A stretch of 64,000 bases of DNA from assembly GCA_033398695.1 (NCBI GenBank), contig CM065805.1:77680762-77744761 (forward strand). The letters are read 5' to 3'. The stretch is from Orobanche coerulescens (lineage: Eukaryota; Streptophyta; Magnoliopsida; Lamiales; Orobanchaceae). Below are positions 57,111 to 64,000 of the stretch, in pieces (position 1 is the first letter of the stretch; the number at the start of each line of letters is the position of its first letter). A program made the translations under genes and the position numbers. The notes beneath the pieces are model-generated. The model did not search any database and was not told where the DNA came from. It was given only the letters and a program-made list of their open reading frames with translations.

Positions 57111-59317
57111 ATGTCGGAGCTGAGGGGCGAGACATAGGCGGATTTAACCGTGTCACCGGACCGCACGGGTGTGGCGAATCTGTCGGTAGGCGGAGTTCCT
57201 GTCGACTGGAGTGTCGAGGAAGAAGAAGGCGAAGTCGCGAAGTCGCCGGGATCTGGGGAGGTGGAGATGGCGGTGACGTTGACGGTCGTCGGAGAGACTT
57301 AGGCAGAATAAAGAGTCGAGTCGATGGTGGCTTGGACTCACCCTCGGCCGTCCCCTTTCGTGGAGACAGAGTGGGATTCGGCCTCGATTCGGAGTACCGT
57401 TACAGAGGAACAATTAGCGGCTTGGCGGCTGTGATTTAAGATCCCGGCGAGGGTGAGGATGTTCATTACGAATCCCGATGAGAGGCCTCACACTCCGCCT
57501 GTTGGTTGTACGGTGGTGTACTACCGCTCTTTACTGGCCGGGATGAGGTTTCCGCTCCCGTTAGCCTTCTCCCGATGGCTAAGGCAGTGGGGCCTTCCTG
57601 TCCCCCAAATCCATCCGAATTCCTGGGCTCGGGTTGTGGGTCTTTTCATTCTTTTCAACTTGGCGGTGGCAGAGCCCAGCTTTGAGGAGTTCAACAGCCT
57701 CTTTCTATGGAGGTCGGTCGACAGATCCGGCTCCGGCTGGTTTTACCTGACGGCCCGGCATGCCATGCATAAAGAATTAGTGGGTGTGCCGGAGACCATC
57801 CATATCTGGAAGGAACAGTGGTTTTTCATAGGGGGACCGTGGAGGAGCTCGGTGGATGAGTGGGAGCCTGGTGTGATAGATGCCGAGCTTCGGGTCCCAG
57901 AGCACTTCACGGCCAAAATGAGTAAGTGTCGTATTTCGCATTCCTGTTCCTTTTTTTGTCTAACGCTCATCATTTATTGCATGTGCAGAACGCATCCCAG
58001 CGCAAGAGACCTCTTCCGAGTTCGACAGTAGGTTGAATGCCTTTTGGACCTTCCTCTTGAGCAAAGGAAGTCGCATCTTTTGGTTACCGAGGAAAACCTC
58101 TGGGCAGCCGGACTTAGATCAACCAATCCGAGTATAATGTCTTCATCAAGTAGCTTTTTTTTTGACATGTCTTCTTTTTCCAGCTCCTAGGGCCAAGACT
58201 TCGTCCGGGCGGAAAGAGATGCCCGCGCAGCGCGTGGCGAGGCTGGCTGCTGAGGCCGCCGAGCGGAGGGAGCGGGCTGGCAAGCGGAAGAGAGTGGAGG
58301 CCGAGCCTGAGGACAGCGTGACCAAGGCGGGAGGCTCGTCTGTTCCTGAAGCTATTGTATCCGCTCCGAGCCCTGTCCGGACGGGTCGTGCTACCGGGAA
58401 GGAGCCCGCGATTGACTTGGAGGGCCACTATCTCCCGGTTAATAAGGACCGGGAGGAACCTTGTGCCCAAATGAAGGGGCGACGGCCGCATTGGTTTCTG
58501 GATTACGTCCGGGCAGCCACTCCGACCGCTGAGATGCTCGACCGGGTCCCCCCGACGGTGGTTGACTCCAGTCATGTCCCTATCCGGGGCTGGACGCCCA
58601 AGATGGAGATTGTGACCAACAACATGGGTCCGGACGAGCAGATCCAATTCGGGAATGCTCTGATGGGCCGTGCGTTGTGCACTTACATAAAGGCCACTGG
58701 GGAGCTGCTGGCCCTAGTCGAGAAGCACAAGAAGACGGAGGCCGATCTCAAGGCCTTGCAGGAGGAGGAGCATCTCTGCCCTTCGCTCATTAAGTCTCTG
58801 GAGGAGGAGATGGCCTCCATGAAGGGTGAAGTAGAAATTTTGGAAAGCCGGGCCCTCGAGGCCGATATTTGGAAAGGAAAGGCCGAGGAGATGACCATGG
58901 CGGCCGAGCAGGCGCATAAACAATTGTTAGGCATCAGGGCCGAGCACGAGGCTTATTTGAAAGAAACCAAGGCCCAGGTTGAAAGTCTGACCGAGCGTAT
59001 TAGCACCTGCGAGGCTTCAACCTATGCCAAGGGTCTGGCCGAAGGGGCGGAGGCCTTCAAGGAGACATCTGCGTTCGAGGAGCTGGTCAATCTGAATTAC
59101 GTCTCTACCTGTTACGAGATATTAGATCTAATGAAGGGTGGGAAGACCGTTTAGGAGATCGAGGCCTATATCGTCTCAGGCGACCGACCTGCATGTTGAC
59201 ATCCATGGAGCCGATGAGCCAAAGGTCGCTGAGGTTGAAGATGCCGGGCTGGCTCCGCATGGCGAAGGTGAGGGACAGTCCTTTCAAGCGGCCGACCAGG
59301 AGGATGGGGGCGAATAG
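57111..59317 (+). pseudogene. Antisense additional ORF of Tat element C (PF04195-like and coiled coil)
   Basis: The ATG at 57111 (MSELRGET) is in frame with the main first exon but four in-frame stops lie before it (TAG 57135, TAG 57300, TAA 57309, TGA near 57435). The 57453-57920 part (RSLLAGMRFPLPLAFSRWL, PQIHPNSWARVVGLFILFNL, EFNSLFLWRSV) fits, from memory, the plant 'putative gypsy type transposon' domain (PF04195). A donor-like GTAAGT at 57921 and an acceptor TTGCATGTGCAG near 57988 suggest an intron; a possible second one (58149-58184) is too short to trust. From 58185 comes a basic region (ERRERAGKRKRVEAEPED), then about 200 residues of coiled coil (LALVEKHKKTEADLKALQEE and on). TAG 59152-59154 and a shift precede the acidic end at 59317. 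Such ORFs accompany Tat elements; function is unknown. Confidence 0.65.
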
Positions 59318-59456
59318 TTTCCTTAGATTTCGCTTCCCGCATGGCCTGCGTGCCAGTCTTTGCTTTTCGTTTGTTTTATTTCATGTACGGCCTGCGTGCC
59401 AATCCGTCTTGGTTTTCTGTTGTCACCATGTGTACTTTGTAAAAATGATTTAATTG

Positions 59457-59462
59457 AATAAA
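59457..59462 (+). terminator. Poly(A) signal of the antisense gene
   Basis: AATAAA 140 bp after the last coding similarity, in a T-rich context. It lies about 90 bp before the 50-bp array. Confidence 0.5.
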
Positions 59463-59553
59463 TCTTCCTTGTAGCATCTGTTGTTGATCTTTAGATGTTT
59501 GGGCCCAGTTGGTTGAGCCGTTGCCCTTTTATCATGTTCATCACTTGTTGATT

Positions 59554-60907
59554 GTGCCGAGGCGAGCTCGGTCTTATGGTGCCGGATGAGCCGGTCTTAG
59601 GAGGTGCCGAGACGAGCTCGATCTTATAGTGCCGGATGAGCCGGTATTATGAGGTGCCGAGGCGAGCTCGGTCTTATAGTGCCGGATGAGCCGGTCTTAT
59701 GAGGTGCCGAGACGAACTCGGTCTTATAGTGTCGGATGAGCCGGTCTTATGAGGTGCCGAGACGAACTCGGTCTTATAGTGCCGGATGAGCCGGTCTTAT
59801 GAGGTGCCGAGGCGAGCTCGGTCTTAGAGTGTCGGATGAGCCGGTCTTATGAGGTGCCGAGGCGAGCTCGGTCTTATAGTGCTGGATGAGCCGGTCTTAT
59901 GAGGTGCCGAGACGAACTCGGTCTTATAGTGCCGGATGAGCCGGTCTTATGAGGAGCCGAGGCGATCTCGGTCTTATAGTGCCAGATGAGCCGGTCTTAT
60001 GAGGTGCCGAGACGAGCTCGGTCTTATAGTGCCGGATGAGCCGGTCTTATGAGGTGCCGAGACGAGCTCGGTCTTATAGTGCCGGATAAGCCGGTCTTAT
60101 GAGGTGCCGAGGCGAGCTCGGTCTTATAGTGCCGGATGAGCCGGTCTTATGGGGTGCCGAGGCGAGCTCGGTCTTATAGTGCCGGATGAGCCGGTCTTAT
60201 GAGGTGCCGAGACGAACTCGGTCTTATAGTGCCGGATGATTCGGTCTTATGAGGTGCCAAGGCGAGCTCGGTCTTATAGTGCCGGATGAGCCGGTCTTAT
60301 GAGGTGCCGAGACGAGCTCGGTCTTATAGTGCCGGATGAGCCGGTCTTATGAGGTGCCGAGGCGAGCTCGGTCTTATAATGCCGGATGAGCCGGTCTTAT
60401 GAGGTGCTGAGACGAACTCGGTCTTATAGTGCCGGATGAGCCGGTCTTATGAGGTGCCGAGACGAACTCGGTCTTATAGTGCCGGATGAGCCGGTCCTAT
60501 GAGGTGCCGAGGCGAGCTCGGTCTTATAGTGCCGGATGAGCTGGTCTTATGAGGTGCCGAGGCGAGCTCGGTCTTATAGTGCCGGATGAGCCGGTCTTAT
60601 GAGGTGCCGAGACGAACTCGGTCTTATAGTGCCGGATGAGCCGGTCTTATGAGGTGCCGAGGCGAGCTCGGTCTTATAGTGCCGGATGAGCCGGTCTTAT
60701 GAGGTGCCGAGACGAACTCGGTCTTATAGTGCCGGATGAGCCGGTCTTATGAGGTGCCGAGGTGAGCTCGGCCTTATAGTGCCAGATGAGCCAGTCTTAT
60801 GAGGTGCCGAGGCGAGCTCGGTCTTATAGTGCCGGATGAGCCGGTCTTATGAGGTGCCGAGGCGAGCTCGGTCTTATAGTGCCGGTTGAGCCGGTCTTGT
60901 GAGGTGC
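59554..60907. repeat. 27-copy 50-bp tandem satellite array
   Basis: Units start at 59554, 59604 and every 50 bp to 60854 with no indel anywhere. Each unit is made of two related halves: GTGCCGAGGCGAGCTCGG then TCTTATA, and GTGCCGGATGAGCCGG then TCTTATGAG. Position 10 to 16 varies between GGCGAGC and GACGAAC types. It lies between the pol stop of C (60933, minus) and the poly(A) signal of the antisense gene (59457, plus). Confidence 0.97.
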
Positions 60908-60932
60908 ACCAAAAATGGAATAACGTCAAATT

Positions 60933-63900
60933 TTATTGATAATACCTCTTTAAATACATAACATTCCATGGGTAAGTTAATCTTTGGCCGTTCAGATATT
61001 CCAGCCGGTAGGCTCCATTCTGAAGGACTTCATTAACTTTATATGGTCCTTCCCATTTGGGCTTGAGTGGTCTGGGATCCGGGCCCAATACCCGTTTAAG
61101 GACGAGGTCGCCGACCTGGAAGCTTCTAGGGTGAACCTTGGAGTTATAATATTTTTCACTCCTTCTTTTGTAGACGGCGTTTCGCATTTCCGCCTGAGCT
61201 CATTTTTCGGCAAGGAGGTCCAGGTTCACTTGGAGGGCCAAGTTGTTATCCCGCTCTTCAAAATGGGTTACTCAGTAGGTAGGTGTCCCGATTTCAACCG
61301 GGATGACGGCTTCAGAGCCGAAAGCCAAGGAGAAAGGCGTTTCTTCGGTGGCGGATCTATGCGTTGTTCTGTAGGCCCATAAGGTTCCGGGGAGCTCCTT
61401 AGGCCAGGAACCCTTGAGTTCCTCGAGGCGTGTCTTGAGATGATGTTTCAGGATCTTATTGACCACCTCGACCTGCCCGTTGGATTGTGGATAGTAAGGC
61501 GTGGAAAAATTATTTCGTATTTGGAGGCTGTCGCAGAAGGCTCGAAACTTCTTATTGTCAAATTATTTGGCATTATCAGAGACAATAGATTGAGGGATCC
61601 CGAACCGGCATATGAGTGACTTCCATATAAAATCAACTATCTTCTGCTCGGTTGTTCGTGCCATAGGCTCGGCCTCTGCCCATTTTGTAAAATAATCGAC
61701 TGCGACGATGGCGTATTGTACTCCTCCCCGTCCTTTAGGTAGAGGACCGATCAAGTCGATTCCCCACTTGGCGAATGGCCATGGGCAATATACGGAAGTG
61801 AGAGTTTCCGGCGGGGATCGAATCTGCGGAGCGAAGATTTGGCACCGGATGCACTTCCGTACGAGCGTGATGGCATCTTTTTTGAGATTGGGCCAATAAT
61901 AGCCTTGCCGGATCAATTTATAGGCCAATGCCTGGCCGCCGGAATGATTACCGCATATACCCTCGTGCACCTCCCTGAGGGCATATTCTGCTTCTGATTC
62001 GGACAGGCATTTTACCAGTGGAACCGAATATCCTCTTTTGTATAAGGTTCCCTCCACGATGGTGAACCGGGCGGACTGAGTTCGTAATGATCTCGCTTGG
62101 GCTCGGTCCTCGGGTAAAATGCCGCTTTGAAGATATTGCATTATAGGCTGCATCCACCCTTGTGGTTCTGACTGTTCAGCTGCCCGGACTTCGGCCATTT
62201 CCAGGGCTGATGAGGCATGATACCCTATGCTGACCTCATCCATATGTTCGGCTCCGGAGCTAGATGCGAGTTTGGCCAAAGAGTCGGCTTGGATGTTCTC
62301 AGTTCTGGGAATATGTTGTATTGTTCCCCGAAAATCTTGCAGTCGGGCCCGTGCCAGGCTGAGGTACTTAACCAGTTTGGGCTCTTTGGCTTCGTATTCG
62401 CCGTTGATCTGGTTTACCACTAATTGAGAATCACTCAAGATGGTGAGGCGGGCAAGGCCGAGGGAGGTCACCATTTCTAGACCGGCCAAGAGAGCTTCAT
62501 ATTCTGTCTTATTGTTGGTGGTCGGGAAACCTAAGCGAATAGCCGAGCAGAACAGACGTTGGTCGGGACTGACGAGGACTATTCCTGCACCTGATCGGTC
62601 GGCGGTTGAGGACCCATCTATATAGAGTGACCACTCTTCTGATCGGTCGTCCTCTTGTGCGATTGCTGGTGTGAACTCTGCAATGAAGTCCGCCAGGGCT
62701 TGTCCCTTTATGGCAGTGCACGATTCACAAGTTATGTCAAACTGTCCGAGTTCGACGGCCCATTTGACCATCCGGCCGGAAACGTCAGGTTGGTGCATGA
62801 CTTGCTTTAAAGGGTAGTTTGTTAAGACGACTACCTCATGTTCCAAAAAGTAGGGTCTTAACTTTCGGGATGCCATTACGAGCGCATAGGCCAGTTTCTC
62901 CATTGGGGCATATCTGAGCTCGGCATCGTGAAGGGCCTGACTCACATAATAGACCGGATATTGCACTGCATTTTCCGTTCGAATCAGAGCGGCGCTGATC
63001 GCCGAGTCGGAGACCGCGAGATATAAGCTGAGAAGTTCCCCTCGGGTCAGTCGCTGCAAGGTTGGGGCTTCTACCAGGACTTTCTTGATAGCTTCGAAGG
63101 CTCTTTGGCAAGGTTACATCCACTGAAATCCTTGTTCTTTTTTATCGCCTCAAAGAAAGGTTTGCATTTATCTGTTGAGCGAGAGATAAAGCGACTTAGC
63201 GCGGCTAGTCGGCCAGTTAGGCTTTGCACCTTTTTGACCGAATTTGGAGGAACAAGTTCAGTCACTGCCGTAATTTTATCGGGGTTGGCTTCAATCCCTC
63301 TTTGGCTTACCATGTAGCCGAGGAATTTTCCAGAACCTACCCCAAATGAACATTTCTTCGGATTTAACTTCATCTTATACTCTCGCAAAATAGCAAACAT
63401 TTTAATGAGGTCATGTACATGATCTGCCGAGCGCAAAGATTTTACTAACATATCATCTACATATACCTCCATTGTATGACCTATCAAGCTATTGAACATT
63501 TTATTTACCAGGCGTTGATATGTCGCGCCGGCATTCTTGAGCCCAAAAGGCATCATCCGTGTGATATAGCCGCGGGCGAGTAGAAGGAGGTGTTTTCTTC
63601 ATCGTTGGGATGCATTGGGATCTGGTTGTATCCGAATATGCATCCATAAAGCTCATTAGCTCATGCCGGCCGTTGCATCCACCATGTAGTCGATATGGGG
63701 AGGGTAGCTATCTTTCGGGCAGGCTTTGTTCAGGTTGGAGAAGTCAATGCAGAGCCTCCATAGCCCGGTCGGCTTTTTTACCAAGACCGGGTTGGCTACC
63801 CAGGTCGGGTATTGGGCTTCCCGAATAAACCCGTTATCGATTAGCTTTTCTACCTCCTCTTCCAGCCCCTTCTGTCGTTCCGGCCCCATTTTCCTTCTTT
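60933..63900 (-). pseudogene. C pol: RT, RNase H, second RNase H, integrase (Tat)
   Basis: Reads right to left. Reverse transcriptase: LCIDFSNLNKACPKDSYPPH (about 63770), NAGATYQRLVNKMF, YVDDMLVKS (about 63450). RNase H: YYVSQALHDAELRYAPMEKL (about 62930). Second RNase H: WSLYIDGSSTADRSGAGIVL (about 62630), NNKTEYEALLAGLE, DSQLVVNQINGEYEA. Integrase: GNHSGGQALAYKL and CIRCQIFAP, WGIDLIGPLP (about 61765), SIVSDNAK then TAA 61563-61565, SNGQVEVVNKILKHHL (about 61460), and a C-terminal FQVGDLVLKRVLG, ending YYQ-TAA at 60933. Further stops are at 61272-61274 (TGA) and 61200-61202 (TGA); shifts lie near 63110 and 63640. All catalytic acids seen are intact. The double RNase H puts it in the Tat group, separate from B by sequence. 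Confidence 0.88.
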
Positions 63901-64000
63901 TCTAAATAACCGTCTTTGAACTGGGGTCGATATTTAGCCGATGGCATGCAAGTTCTGGGTCAATCCCCGACATATCCGAATGGGTCCAGGCAAAGACATC

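Larger units (their letters stand above)
55706..64000 (-). mobile_element. C: Ty3/gypsy Tat element, continuing past the window
   Basis: Minus-strand pol (60933-63900), a 3' region with the 50-bp array and the antisense ORF, and a probable LTR near 56041-56958. Gag, protease, 5' LTR and primer site lie beyond 64000. The left limit is uncertain. A long 3' region with tandem repeats and an extra ORF is a known habit of Tat/Ogre elements. Confidence 0.7.

Noticed and set aside
58149..58184. Second intron in the antisense gene of C
   Set aside because: At 36 bases it is too short for a plant intron; a frameshift between two coding blocks explains the gap as well.
59554..60907. CRISPR-like regular array
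   Set aside because: Units are fully repeated with no unique spacers, and the setting is a plant retrotransposon, so it is a tandem satellite.

Overview
The window looks like repeat-dense nuclear DNA of a flowering plant. It is almost entirely LTR retrotransposons inserted into one another, plus one hAT DNA transposon, one intact single-exon copy of a plant housekeeping-type gene (an N-acetyltransferase 9-like GNAT protein) and a young-looking satellite array. The Ty3/gypsy Tat elements with a second RNase H, the Tekay/Del-like gypsy elements, the SIRE-like Copia and the plant-type GNAT sequence all point to a dicot. A minus-strand repetitive protein resembles, from memory, multi-copy uncharacterised proteins of Lamiales genomes, but that placement is only a guess. 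No tRNA, rRNA, CRISPR or prokaryotic gene was seen.

Layout. (I) 1-26810: the start of a minus-strand Copia 3' LTR (1-333), then a minus-strand repetitive protein gene (about 720-26760). That gene is split by gypsy element G1 (2280-24856, target duplication ACAGG). The 5' LTR of G1 is split by Copia K1 (3822-13028, GAGAT), and K1 is split by the gag-only Tat-like element A1 (5280-9814, ACGTG). The 3' LTR of G1 is split by Copia K2 (18313-24306, TAACC/CAACC). The nest is therefore gene > G1 > K1 > A1. (II) 26811-34386: Tat element B, with a nearly open gag-pol and two RNase H domains, inserted 20 bp upstream of the TATA box of the minus-strand gene. Its 3' LTR is missing. (III) about 34440-45722: chromovirus-like gypsy G2 on the minus strand, split by a solo B-family LTR (34940-35846, CCATG) and by hAT element H1 (36065-40153, 8-bp duplication). 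(IV) 45723-55705: SIRE-like Copia K3 on the minus strand, split by a second gag-only element A2 (45954-50401, TTACT) and by the GNAT gene copy. (V) 55706-64000: minus-strand Tat element C, cut by the window end. Downstream of its pol lies a 27-copy, exactly 50-bp tandem array (59554-60907), then a plus-strand antisense gene with its own TATA box and poly(A) signal.

How the parts relate. A1 and A2 keep LTR ends, primer site, gag homology and a 3' non-coding module in common with B but have no pol, so they look like non-autonomous partners of B-like Tat elements. G1 and G2 have homologous gags but different short-motif arrays just upstream of their LTR TATA boxes: CTCGTG/CACGAG in G1 and an 11-copy TTACGGCCGTAA palindrome array in G2. 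Many of the stop codons and lost catalytic aspartates read as C-to-T type changes, as expected for long-methylated transposons. The features most worth following up are the C-element satellite with its antisense gene, the G2 palindrome array, the A/B pair and the GNAT gene copy.
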